Shown here: positions 24,871-37,200 of the stretch, in pieces
How positions within the stretch are numbered: position 1 is the stretch's first letter
How the letters are laid out: every line of letters starts with the position of its first letter
NCBI GenBank assembly: GCA_030522415.1
Contig: CM060125.1
Span: 2,512,901-2,576,900 of the forward strand
DNA length: 64,000 nt
Origin: Channallabes apus
Lineage: Eukaryota; Chordata; Actinopteri; Siluriformes; Clariidae
Reading direction: 5' to 3'
The notes under the pieces: generated by a model
Seen by the model: the letters and a program-made list of their open reading frames with translations, nothing else
The model's database searches: none
What the model was told of the DNA's origin: nothing
Made by a program: the position numbers and the translations under genes

Positions 24871-26100
24871 CTGCCTTTTACTAAGTATAAAAAAAAATAT
24901 GATACTGTGATATTTGTTTATATATAGGTTATATCTTTATAAAGGTAGAAGTTGAAAAGAAATTTAAGTAAATTAAATAAGTCACTAAATTAGAGTAAAT
25001 TCTAAGTATTTTGTATCCCTTTCATCTCATCTTGTGATGAATGCATGTTTTAGATGCATTAAAATAAATAAATAAATAAATAAATAAATACTGTTGAGTC
25101 CTTTTTTATTTGTGAGACTAGACTTTCCTGGCTTTTAAAAATGATTAGGTTTTTAATTCATTACAATTTTCTACAATTCACATATCAATATTATCTACAA
25201 GGACCTCCACATTTGAATTCATGATTGGGATATCACTACCAGAACATATTTACATGGCAATATGCTTGAAGCAATCAACGAAACATGGAAATAAAGCTAC
25301 ATTTGCAAAATCATCCAAATCTAGTTTTGTCCCACATTGTTGAGGATCAAATGTTAAAACTAAATATAAAAGAATAAATGCACACAGCACAGGTTTCACC
25401 AATAGCAATAACAGTCCTGCTGAGGACTCCAACTCAGTGTATTCATGGAGCTCACATTGTGCATAGGGGTATTGTCCTGTCTGAGCCTTTTTGGGATAGT
25501 CCTCTTAATGTAGGGTAATTGTAAGGCTATAATGAACATACAAAGACATTCTGTACAATTCAAGTTGTGGTAATACTTTGAAGAGAAACTTCTTATTGGT
25601 GTGATGGTCATGTATTGCACATATGTTTGCCAGTATATTGTATAAGATGTGGCTAAAGAATAGTGTGTGTGTCTGTGTGCTTGTGTGTCCCTGCAATGGA
25701 ATGGCACCCTGCCATGGCATTTCCTGGCTCATGTCTGGAAGTCCCCTGAGATAAACTCGAGGCTTCCTGGGAACCTGTACAGCATACGCTTTGTATGTAT
25801 TAAATGGTACATATTGGGAGGACATTGATAGTTTGCTATGTGAAACATTTAACTAAAAGAAAGACAAACAAGACTCTGTAGAGTATTTTTTATTTATTTA
25901 AAATAACTACATTTCTAGTTGCTGCAATTCAAGTGAATAACAACTGAGTGAACAACTGGGCTAAAGGTACTTTAGTGTGTTTGTGCACTGAGGTGGCATT
26001 AAATCGCACACAGGCACAGGACATATGGTGCAGTGCTTCCAGCTAATATACCTGTGTAATTGCTTATGATAAGAGCAAAGTAGGTCACTTGTTTGCTTCA
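24871..26100. other. Repeat-poor spacer
   Basis: Holds an (aaat)n tract near 25063-25091 and a weak S1 SINE fragment at about 25664-25800 (ccctgcaatggaatggcacc). No gene signal. Confidence 0.45.
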
Positions 26101-26102
26101 CT

Positions 26103-26105
<3 letters not shown>

Positions 26106-26176
<71 letters not shown>
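26106..26176. repeat. (CA)n microsatellite
   Basis: About 70 bases of uninterrupted CA dinucleotide. Confidence 0.97.
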
Positions 26177-26179
<3 letters not shown>

Positions 26180-26441
26180 TCTGGGGTTAAAGATCTTTTG
26201 TTTTGGGTATGTGACAACAGTAAGGGCACAGTTGGTTGTAACTCATGACCAATGTCCAAACACAAAAGTATTAACACAGGTTTGAATTTTGCTATACAAC
26301 AAACATTAAATATAATAATATATACATATATACATATAGTTCCATATATTTCCCAGACCAAAGTGTTTTGAATAGTAAAACACTTTGGTATGTGTATGGT
26401 ACCAACCATCTGTAAACATTTTTAGAAAAAGAAGTGGCACC

Positions 26442-26442
<1 letters not shown>

Positions 26443-26495
<53 letters not shown>
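26443..26495. repeat. (TA)n microsatellite abutting a Tc1-like element
   Basis: A TA run that ends exactly at the left terminus of the element at 26496. This is another case of Tc1-type insertion into a TA repeat. Confidence 0.95.
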
Positions 26496-26498
<3 letters not shown>

Positions 26499-27125
26499 GT
26501 CCTTCTCAAAAAAGGAATGTGTCAAGTACCCAAGTGTCAGTGATGGTCTGGGGTGCCATGTCAGCTGCTGGTGTTGGTCCACTGTGTTTTATCAAGGGCA
26601 GGGTCAATGCAGCTAGCTATCAGGAGATTTTGGAGCACTTCATGCTTCCATCTGCTGAAAAGCTTTATGGAGATGAAGATTTCATTTTTCAGCACGACCT
26701 GGCACCTGCTCACAGTGCCAAAACCACTGCTAAATGGTTTACTGACCATGGTATTACTGTGCTCAATTGGCCTGCCAACTCTCCTGTGAAGAGAAAGTTG
26801 AGAGACACAAGACACAAGAATCTGCAAAAGGATTCCCGACCAAGTATTGAGTGCAGAACTGAACATAATTATTTGAAGGTTGACTTTTTTTTGTATTAAA
26901 AACACTTTTCTTTTATTGGTCGGATGAAATATGCTAATTTTGAGATAGGGATTTTGGGTTTTCATGAGCTGTATGCCACAATCATCAATATTAAAACAAT
27001 AAAAGGCTTGAACTACTTCAGTTGTGTGTAATGAATCTAAAATATATGAAAGTCTAATGTTTATCAGTACATTACAGAAAATAATGAACTTTATCACAAT
27101 ATGCTAATTTTTTGAGAAGGACCTG
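26496..27125 (+). mobile_element. Deleted Tc1-like element (family D)
   Basis: The termini caggtccttctcaaaaaa and ttttttgagaaggacctg are inverted and flanked by TA. A 630-base internally deleted copy. An open piece at 26519-26790 encodes part of a transposase catalytic domain (MVWGAMSAAGVGPLCF, FQHDLAPAHSAKTT, NWPANSP) that lacks the first Asp region and the final Glu segment. Confidence 0.88.
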
Positions 27126-27630
27126 TATATGTTTGAAAAACTCAGACTATTCAGTTCAAAACCAATGCAAATTAATTGTCCTTAAAATAATGACGTGAGT
27201 TCAGATTCCCTGAAAACAATCTGTGTTACACCAACATTTGAATAATGTGTTTTTTTTTTTTTTTACCTCATTTTACAAAGGAATATTCTTGTACCTCCGC
27301 ATACAGTTTTTTTTTTAAATTCCTGTTATTCAAAGCAGTTTAGTGCGCCAGCGTCTCAGGAGTATGTGCCACGTTTGCGTAAAGTGCATTTGGATTAGAA
27401 GAGCTGGTTTTTCATGTTCAGACATGCTAATTTGTTTTTGACATATTTGTTCCCCCTCTGAGGTAGAACTGAAGCAGGACATGGCAGTGTCACACTAACC
27501 ATAATAGCCATCGATTTATTTCCCAGACTTAGAGTGCATGTCTGTTTACTCAGCTAATCGTTCAGTAATCAAGTCTTCTACTAAGTATTAATGGCTCTGA
27601 TAGAATTGCACGACTTTAGAAATTAATTCC
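27126..27630. other. Spacer upstream of the CpG-rich exon
   Basis: AT-rich with a poly(T) tract near 27247. No recognisable gene; may contain distal promoter sequence for ghr. Confidence 0.35.
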
Positions 27631-27639
27631 TAGAAAGCA

Positions 27640-27998
27640 GGCGAGGACGAAGCGCGCGCGCTGAGGGCGGAGTCCCCGCCTTATTTAGGAAACGAATGCG
27701 AAAACACGTCTCAGCTCGCGGTAGGAGCTCGCGGAGCAACTTCGGCTGAGTCGTCTCGAGTTTGTGCATTTGGTTATTTGGAGTCTCACTGTTTCGACGA
27801 ACGGCAACCGGATACGGGATAGACGAGGGCAACACGCGGAATCTTATAAACTCAGGCAAAAATCTGTCGAGGAATCCGATACGCACTCTGCTAAATCAGT
27901 TTACATGCAGCTCCTGGGGATTGGATTTCCATTAGTTCCCTGGGAATCGTAAACCCGCTCCTGTGCGGTTTGAAGGCTTTTACTTACAGTCTGGAACG
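27640..27998 (+). promoter_or_regulatory. ghr: CpG-rich probable ghr promoter and non-coding first exon
   Basis: A local CpG- and GC-rich island in AT-rich DNA (agcgcgcgcgctgagggcgg, ggcggagtcc, cagctcgcgg). It includes a GC-box-like gggcggagt and ends at a good splice donor, gaacg|GTGAGTG at 27999. The next coding exon on plus is ghr exon 2 at 34158, whose acceptor would pair with it. Vertebrate GHR genes usually have untranslated first exons. That this is the ghr first exon is inference from position and splice signal. Confidence 0.55.
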
Positions 27999-28257
27999 GT
28001 GAGTGTTTAATTGTTGTAGCATTTCGAAAACATGGAATTTTAACAACAACAGCATTCCCAAGGACCTCTTTTCCCATGGGTCTTGGGAATACTGGGACAT
28101 CCCGGTTGTGGAATTTTGTCTTTCTTGTCAGGAACATATGGAAGTTAAGAACACAAATGTTTTGGAAATCTGTGCAAATTCTGACAAGTGTTTTATTTTT
28201 TATCTAACAAAGTCATTGTGTTGCTGCTTTTCATCTTTACATGTATGTATGTATGTA

Positions 28258-28289
<32 letters not shown>

Positions 28290-30978
28290 GTAAACAGTAG
28301 GGAGAAAAAAAAAACAAGGCGGTTTAACCATTGTTTTGTACACTATTAAAACCTCACTGTCACAATCTTTACTTGATTTAGTATTGAGCATACAAACAGT
28401 AGAAAGTTTTTTTTTTTTTTTTTCCAAAGGAAAGTTACAAGGGCTATCCTGTTGTTAGTTATGTCAAAATGTAACAACCTTCAGCAGTGTCAACACTATG
28501 TATTATTGCCTAATATGCTGGGGACATTGGTTCGGGTCACATGCTGGGAAACAGATTGACAAAAAAAATGTGTAATTTGGTTGGTTGATTTGGATGCTTT
28601 TCACTTTTATCTACACAGGTCATTAAGTATGTACATAGAACTCCAGATAATGAGTCAAGGGCTTATAAACTAAGCATATATAATAAGTGCTCATGTGGCT
28701 CAAATTTGCCCTAAGAATCATTTGCTTGTGGTTCAGAGACTGAAAGAGAGAATAAGGGAATAGTTGAATTTTCTAAATGGGAATTAGTTTTAATTGATTG
28801 AGTTGCTCTTAACTATACCCATGCAATTAAAATGGTCACAGGTTAAAATCCTAAGGGATTTAGACAGACATTTGCACATCCACACAGAGTAGTACAATAT
28901 GTCAAGTACTGCACTGTTACAGTTACATTTACTTGTTTTATTTATTTTTTTATGTATTGAAACATACAGTTAAAATTTAAAATGTATTTACGCACTTTAC
29001 TTTTGTTGTCATCCTTAACAAATGAAAATCTGCCACTATCCCTACACACACACACTTATTTGACTTGAAAATTTTAATAAAAATCAGAGAGAGAGAGACT
29101 ATTGTCTTTCTAGATTTTGTCTGTATTTGCAGTTAAAATTTTATATTATTGCATCCTTGTACGTGGATTATTTGATTACAGATTTTACCAAGCACCGATC
29201 AAGAACTAATTGTCATTGCAGTAATACTATAAAATAAATGACCATTGTTAAAAGCGCTATATAAATAAAATTTAAAAAAATGTAATAAAAAACATAGATT
29301 AGTGTATGTAGTGCAGGTGTTATGAGGTAACTGAAAAGAGTTAAATAATGCATGTCCTACAACCTCCAAACATGAGAGATTTTTCTTGCTTGCTGTTCTC
29401 TGTAGAGAAAAACCCCATTCTTCACTCACTGTGGGTGTGACTTAAAGGCTGCTCCTTTTTTGTGCAAAGGGAATAACTGTGATTCCAAGCTGCCGTTTCT
29501 GAGAATCCACTTTCCAGTAGCAGGAGAGGACAGAGTGGAGCACAAACATTTCACAAGCTCCCCACATGGCTCAGGCTTTTTAACACGTGTTATATTCCAT
29601 GCTGACGTGATCACTATATTCAGTTTCATTGTCCCATTAACACCATTACAGGTGGCTGTCCTTAGAGTGATAATTTGATTTATAAATTTTTAGGACATTG
29701 GAGGGGATTGGCACATCTGGTTTCATCTATATGTAACACATAATTCCATGTGCCTTCATTAGGTTTCTTACTTTCTTAATAGTTTATTCCTCCTCCTCAT
29801 GTTCTTCTTCTTGTTCTATTATTATGATGTGTTTTCCAGTTTTCTCCCCAAAACAGACCAGGTGGATTGTAGATGGTCAAAACTAAATTGACAACATTGA
29901 ATGCGTGTGTGAATGTGTGTATTTGTGTGCTTGGTATTCAAAAATGTACTGCTGTCGAGAGATCAACCAATATAGTTTTTTTTCCCATTGCCATTGCTAA
30001 TCTTCAGAAATCAGGGCAGCTGATGGCCAGTGGTTGATGCGTTTTTTGGCCCATATGTTTGGCCAGCTTCCCCCCCTCCTTCCATCTCATAAAATATAAG
30101 CTAACAAGTGTATTTAACATTAACTAGCAGCAAAGGTAACATTTATGGCATTTTAGCTAGCAATTAGCACTATGCTAACAACCTTGCAAATCCCATATAC
30201 ATGCTAGCAAAATTAAAATTGTACAATTTTATATTCACTACAAGACACAAACAAAGTGAACAGTTTTAAATACGTATTGTGATAAGTAGCACAAGTAATA
30301 TCACTTTTAATTACAGATATATGTGCTTTAGGAAAAGTAAAGGAGAAAAACAACAGCCAGTTTCTTTACTGTCTGTGGTTACACAGCAACAACACTGCGG
30401 TTATAATCAGCTTAATATGCTGAGCATTGACATACTGATTATTTAAAAATGGCAAAAATTGGCACGATTTATCTGCAGACCAAATAGTTGGTTGACCTCT
30501 ACTGCTGTCCCATCTAGGGAGTACTCGGACTTTACACCCACATTCCCAGAAAAGTCCCATGACCCTGAGCTGTATAGACCAGGTAGTGAAAATGAATGAG
30601 TGGTTGTACTGCACTTCTTGATAGTAATTATTTATGACAAAAAGCAGGGGGGGGGGGGAACGCATAAATGCAGGTCAGAGAAGTGCCAGTTTAAGCACTT
30701 TGTTTGTCTAAATGTAATTACTATAATAACTGCTGTGTGTGTGTATGTGTGTGTGTATATATATATATAATATATATATAATTATATAATTACAGTGGCT
30801 TGCAAAAGTATTTGGCCCCCTTGAACTTTTCCACATTTTGTCACATTACAGCCACAAACATGAATCAATTTTATTGGAATTCCACATGAAAGACCAATAC
30901 AAAGTAGTGTACACGTGAGAAGTGGAACGAAAATCATACATGATTCCAAACATTTTTTACAAATATATAACTGAAAAG

Positions 30979-31280
30979 TGGCGGTGCGGTTGTGTAGTGG
31001 TTAGCACTGTTGCCTTGCACCTCCAGGGTTTGGGTTCGATTCCCCGGCCAGGTTCAATTCCCATCTCTGTGTGCATGGAGTTTGCATGTTCTCCCCGTGC
31101 TTGGTGGGTTTCCTCCGGGTACTCCGGTTTCCTCCCACAGTCCAAAGATATGCAGGTTAGGCTAATTGGCGTTCCTAAAATTGCCCGTAGTGTGTGATTG
31201 GGTGTGTGAGTGTGTGTATGTGTGTGTGCCCTGTGATGGATTGGCACCCTGTCCAAGGTGTACCCCGCCTAGTGCCCGAT
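30979..31280 (+). mobile_element. 3'-truncated SINE S1 inside Tc1 family B
   Basis: The head gcggtgcggttgtgtagtgg and B box are present, but the copy stops at gtgcccga without its (gaat)n tail. No target duplication flanks it, and about 20 bases of the host element are missing at the junction compared with the complementary end near 32405-32435. Confidence 0.85.
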
Positions 31281-31293
31281 TCGGCCCCCTGAG

Positions 31294-32248
31294 TCAATAC
31301 TTTGTAGAACCACCTTTTGCTGCAATTACAGCTGCCAGTCTTTTAGGGTATGTCTCTACCAGCTTTGCACATCTAGAGACTGAAATCCTCGCCCATTCTT
31401 CTTTGCAAAACAGTTCCAGCTCAGTCAGGTTAGATGGACAGCAGTTTTCAGATCTTGCCACAGATTCTCGATTGGATTTAGATCTGGACTTTGACTGGGC
31501 CATTCTAACACATGGATATGTTTTGTTTTAAACCATTCCATTGTGGCGCTGACTTTATGTTTAGGGTCGTTGTCCTGCTGGAAGGTGAACCTCCGCTCCA
31601 GTCTCAAGTCTTTTGCAGACTCCAAGAGGTTTTCTTCCAAGATTGGCCTGTATTTGGCTCCATCCATCTTCCCATCAACTCTGACCAGCTTCCCTGTCCC
31701 TGCTGAAGAGAAGCACCCCCAGAGCATGATGCTGCCACCACCATATTTGACAGTGGGGATGGTGTGTACAGAGTGATGTGCAGTGTTAGTTTTCCACCAC
31801 ACATAGCGTTTTGCATTTTGGCCAAAAAGTTCCATTTTGGTCTCATCTGACCAGAGCACCTTCTTCCACATGGTTTTCTGTTAACAATGGCTTTCTTCTT
31901 GCCACTCTTCCATAAAGGCCAACTTTGTGCAGTGCAGGACTAATAGTTGTCCTATGGACAGATTCCCCCACCTGAGCTGTAGATCTCTGCAGCTGCTCCA
32001 GAGTCACCATGGGCCTCTTGGCTGTATTTCTGATCAGCACTCTCCTTGTTCGGCCTGTGAGTTTAGGTGGACGGCCTTGTCTCGGTAGGTTTACAGTTGT
32101 GCCATACTCCTTCCATTTCTGAATGATCGCTTGAACAGTGGCTCCGTGGGATGTTCAAGGCTTTGGAAATCTTTTTGTAGCCTAAGCCTGCTTTAAATTT
32201 CTCAATAACTTTATCCCTGACCTGTCTGGTGTGTTCTTTGGACTTCAT
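31294..32248 (-). pseudogene. Tc1-like transposase, family B (broken)
   Basis: The N-terminal piece (32248-32063) encodes MKSKEHTRQVRDKVIEKF and ISKALNIPRS. Middle and C-terminal pieces (31871-31425 and 31503-31294) carry [21 protein letters not shown] and [11 protein letters not shown]. Frameshifts near 32140, 31870 and 31430 break it. The end reads [12 protein letters not shown]. Confidence 0.88.
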
Positions 32249-34157
32249 GGTGTTGTTGCTCCCAATATTCTCTTAGACAACCTCTGAGGCCGTCACAGAG
32301 CAGCTGTATTTGTACTGACATTAGATTACACACAGGTGTACTCTATTTAGTCATTAGCACTCATCAGGCAATGTCTATGGGCAACTGACTGCACTCAGAC
32401 CAAAGGGGGCTGAATAATTATGCACACCCCACTTTGCAGTTATTTATTTGTAAAAAATCTTTGGAATCATGTGTGATTTTCATTCCACTTCTCGCGTGTA
32501 CACCACTTTGTATTGGTCTTTCACGTGGAATTCCAATAAAATTGATTCATGTTTGTAGCTGTAATGTGACAAAATGTGGAAAAGTTCAAGCCACTAATAT
32601 ATATATATAATATACAATATTTGAAGCCACGAATCCCTAATTATAGGCCATGAAAAAAAAAACTAAATTACAGTTTTGTTTTTTTTATCATTTTGAGAAA
32701 TAAATTTTTTTTTTTTCTGCTGTGTTTTAAATCACATGTTTTTAATTTAACATTAAGCCCAGCTTCCCACGTAATCTACTTCCTGGTTAAGAGGACATAT
32801 TTTTAGCTTATGTAAATATGTATTGTCATTTGGGTTTAATCACATTGTGCATGTTCTCTGTTCTCACTGTGAACTGTGTCTAACTGCCAGATAAACTTTT
32901 CCGTCAACAAGTCCCTTCACATTTCTTAGCAACATCTGGTACAGAGTTCATACAATTATGTCGTGCTGTGTGAAACTATGTCTCCCACTACTGCACGGGC
33001 CAAAGGGGTGTATTTGGCAGTTGGTTAAATATTCTGAGTAATGGGTAAGGTAGAGTTATAAAGTCAGCACAGGTATAAAAATGAAAAGTGGGATCATCCG
33101 ATCTCCAGCATAGGAATTAAATAAGGTTCTGTGCAAGTTTCACTACCATTTGTATTCACAATAAACTGTTATGTAAATGGTTTATTATGTAAGGTGACTT
33201 GTTCTAAAAGTACTAGACTTTAGTCATTTGTACTACCTGCTATGGCTAGCATTAGCATACACTATACACCCTCATCCAAAGAATAATTCATTTCAATAAC
33301 ATTTATTTATGACTGAATTTGTTGTTGTTGAATGCTATACAGCCAAAACAGGGTATTGGTGCTAAAGTGTCTCACCTTGATGAAAAGTGAATTTTCAGAT
33401 AGTATCATATCACCATTTTTCATATCATCATATCGCCTGATCCATGTTCTAAATACTACTTCATGCACTTTTATGTAGTGTCTGTAACTTTTTTTAATTC
33501 AAATCTTTATATGATCTTAATTGTCATTCAGATGAAACTTTGGCCAGTTTGGAGTTTACATAAAAAGACATGATCCTAAAAAAAAATATTATTGTAAAAT
33601 GCTAAATTAAGATATTGCAACATGAATTTGACATGGTTATGGATTTTTTTAGCTTTTTAAGCGTTTACCAAAAAACTATTTAAGTAACAGTTTTACAGGT
33701 CATATGCTTTTAGAAGCTTACCCCAATTTTAATATCAATATTCATAAAGAAATATTAACATTTTAGATCTTAATTTATTAATGTTAGAAGCAAGACAGTA
33801 TAACATTTTTAGGGCATACATCTCTCCAAAACAGCTGAAGTTAGCAACATGAATTTCACTTCCATGTTGCATAAACATCAGAAGTACGTTTGTTTGGCAC
33901 GCACATTTTCTGTATTACTGTATATGCATGACATAAAAAGTAAATTCCGCATCAATAGTGTGTTTGGGCCAACACTATATATAAAATGTACATTTAAAAA
34001 TTTGAGTGACAATGCTTGACCCTTGAATGACAAAATATACTATATATATCATGCTAAATTGTTGTATCAATCTGACCTATCTCAAGTGTTTTGTATTAAG
34101 TTTTATTGATTTATTTATTATCAAAAGTCTGAGTTATTAACCTACTACTCTATATAG

Positions 34158-34250
34158 GACGCGGTGCCATGGGGACACATCAGTGCTTGTTCATCTGCCT
34201 CTTCCTCGTTGCTGTTATTGCAGCAGAACATGTACAAGCTTCAATGCAAG
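34158..34250 (+). CDS. ghr: ghr signal-peptide exon
   Basis: Acceptor ctatatag, a short 5' leader (gacgcggtgcc), ATG at 34169 and hydrophobic LFICLFLVAVIAAE. Donor caag|GTATGG in phase 1. The coding part starts at 34169. Confidence 0.88.
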
Positions 34251-37200
34251 GTATGGGTTTTTTTTTTTTTTTTATTGTGATATTGCAGCTTCTGTTGACT
34301 TGCAAACTCACATTATTAGACATGCAAACTGTCTTGCCAAAGCTCAGCCTTGGCAAGACAGTTTGTGTGTCTAATCATGTGAGTCTTCCGGATGAGCACA
34401 AATCCATATTCAAAAGTAAAAACTGTCAAAGTGAGCTCCGTTAAATGGGTACATTGGTATATTCCTGTATAATAAATAAAGCATAGAATGGTCTTGGCAT
34501 GGAACCTTGCTCCTTTACAATTCATAACACATGTGCTTTATTGGTGAAACAGGATGTTATTATCAGGAAACTACTTTTAATATCAGAGGAACAGTTGAGA
34601 TCCTACTCTTTCCAAAAGCATAAGTTCTCTATAGGAATTCACTTCTCCTTGAAGATACCTCTCTGCGTTCTTGTTAGCATCTGCAATGCTACTCATTGTG
34701 GGATATTTAAACAAAGGAAGAGAGATTAGGAGTCACGGCTTAAGGACAGAATATCTTAGCTTATTAGAACTGAGTATTAATGTAAATGTGTTTTTGCTCG
34801 ACATCATCATTGTCCAGTTTAATTCCAATTCCAAAGTTTAATTCCAAAACTGAAACATAAGGGAAGGAAAACCTTGAAGGGTTCTGGAAGTACGGTTCGG
34901 CACGCTTGGAACCTCAGTGGAAAAGCGCCAATAGTGTGCTGTGCAGGGAGTGGTGCTGAAGAGGCCACAAATGGTGCTTTTCCACTGCATAGTACGACAC
35001 GACACGGTTCAGTTCAGCTCACTTTTGGGGGGTTTTCCACTTGGAACAGTAACTGGTACCTGGTCCATTTTTTTTTAGTACCACATCAGCCGAGGTTCCA
35101 AGCACGCCGAACCGTTACCAAAACGTGACGTGTAAACTCTGCTGGTCACTGATTGGCCGGAGAAAATCGTCATTACTGCGTCACAGAACTTGCGACACGA
35201 GACACAACAGAACCGCTATATTTAGAAACAGCCAGTGAAGGATCGCACGCACCTTTTTGTATTAACCAAAATTTTCTTTGGCTGCCATCAGCTTCTTTTG
35301 AAACAAACTCCTTCGTCTCGCTGTTAAAAACATCCACATGCCGAGAATGAAGAACACCATGCCGTCGATATGCTCCATTGTTGTGTGTTTGTTTGTGGCG
35401 CGTTTACGATGATGTCACGGCAGTAGAGGCGGCGCAACTATAACGACACGTGAGTAATCCCGCCCACTCTAAAGCGTTACTAAACTGCAGTGGAAGCGCA
35501 AACCGAGCCGAACTGCGCCGAACCGAAGTGAGTTGAACTGAACCGTGTCGTGCCGTACTATGCAGTGGAAAAGAGGCAAAAGTTAACCTCCACAGGAAGC
35601 TTGGCTTGAAGCAGGGCTACAGTATGTTGTTGGTCTTTTATTTTAATGTGGTTACAAGGATTACAATGTTAATTGTAAATGTTGTCAATCCAGGTCCTTT
35701 GTCATCCTACTGTTGGGTTTTTTGTTGTGTATGGGTGTGTGAGAGGGAGCATGATTGCATGCGTCTTTGCACATAAATTTATTTAGCATTAACAGATCAC
35801 ATCCTGATAGCTTAGCTAATTGTTAGCATTAGCTTGTTTAGTACTAGTTACACTGTGGTGTCGCTGTTTGCTTCTTGCTTGATCTGCCCCTGTAGGACAA
35901 AAGGAGTACTTCAGACCTGGCAGCATTTAGTAAACAGGATATTAATACTTTGTCCATGAAAGAAAAATAAAAGTCTCTTTAAACATGTTAAAATTCATGT
36001 TTCTCTTTTTGAACACTGTAATTGTTCACTATAATTGTGTTTAAACACAGGACATAAAAACAAGTGTATATTTCAAAGATCTGAACATAAAATATACAAC
36101 AATTTGAAATTGATTTCAGGAGTTGGAGTTAAATCTGTTAAGTATCTAAGTATATATTTTAAACTCTCAGGGCTAAGGGGAGGGAGAGATTCAAGGAAGC
36201 GTTGGACAAATCCCAACGTTGACACACCAACATTTTAACCAATGAAAAATACTACTGTAGCTAGCACTTCCAGGAAAGAGCCACCGCCTGGCTGGGATTT
36301 ATGTTGCATCCTGTTGCTCCTGCAGTGGGTATAAGAGTGCAGGAGCGCTTCTGTTTTCTCAGAACACCATGAACTATGTGTCAACATGTCCACAAATAGA
36401 CTAGAAGTGGACACACTACACTTCAAGTTCTTCACTTTATAGATGGTGCATGGTTCTTACTTTCTTTAATTTTTTTTTTTACTGAAATGTAAACATTGCA
36501 CAATTACACCAAATAAAAACAAAGCAAATATTAATAATGCATTTAGTATAATTTAATTACTCAGCTATACCAGTGTGTCAGCTGCACTTGTAAGGTATGT
36601 AAGGTGTATATATACAATGATTGGCCATAATATTAACACCCAAAATATTAATTTCAGCTTTGTGCTCCATCAAATTGGGATCTTTAGAGTTAGAGGGCTA
36701 TGAATGAGGCCTTGGGTCTTTGTTTGCTGGGCCGCATGAGCAGCAAGCTCTGGAGCACTACGTGTTGACCCTAGTGCCTTAATATCGTAGCAAGCATTGG
36801 CATTTTTAAGTGGTTTGTGCTTTATGCTGGGTCTTTGCTTCCTGTGAACAAGGGTAAGCCTTGGGCGCCCATCATCCTGTCACCATTTTGCTGGTATATC
36901 CTTGATGATCAATATTGTTCAATTCGCCTGGCTGTGGTTAAGTTACTGTATATAAAGCGAAAGAGTGAGTAACAATCACCCACAATTGAAACTCCTATTT
37001 AACTAAAACTAATTCTCTCTGCCTAATTTTTAACCACCCTGACCTTAAGTATGTAGCCAATCATTAATCATGTTTTTCTGATTGTAGAATAAATATATCT
37101 AGTAAATATAGTAATAGTTTCCTAATTTTCCAGCTCAGAACAAATCTCTGCCTCATCTGATTCGCTGCTATTCCCGGGAACTCATGACGTTCCGTTGCCA

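Larger units (their letters stand above)
30793..32596 (-). mobile_element. Tc1-like transposon (family B) with captured SINE
   Basis: Left end cagtggcttgcaaaagtat with TA flank. The right end gttcaagccact is shortened by loss of about 20 bases of the TIR. Sub-terminal repeats (tccacattttgtcacattac, gattcatgtttg) are inverted at both ends. Transposase on minus. An S1 SINE at 30979-31280 replaces a short piece near the left end. Lies in the presumed first intron of ghr. Confidence 0.88.

Noticed and set aside
26098..26409. 103-residue minus ORF with long Cys-Val run
   Set aside because: Translation of the (CA)n microsatellite.
31166..31531. 121-residue plus-strand ORF
   Set aside because: It runs across the SINE S1 and antisense to the family B transposase; a repeat shadow.
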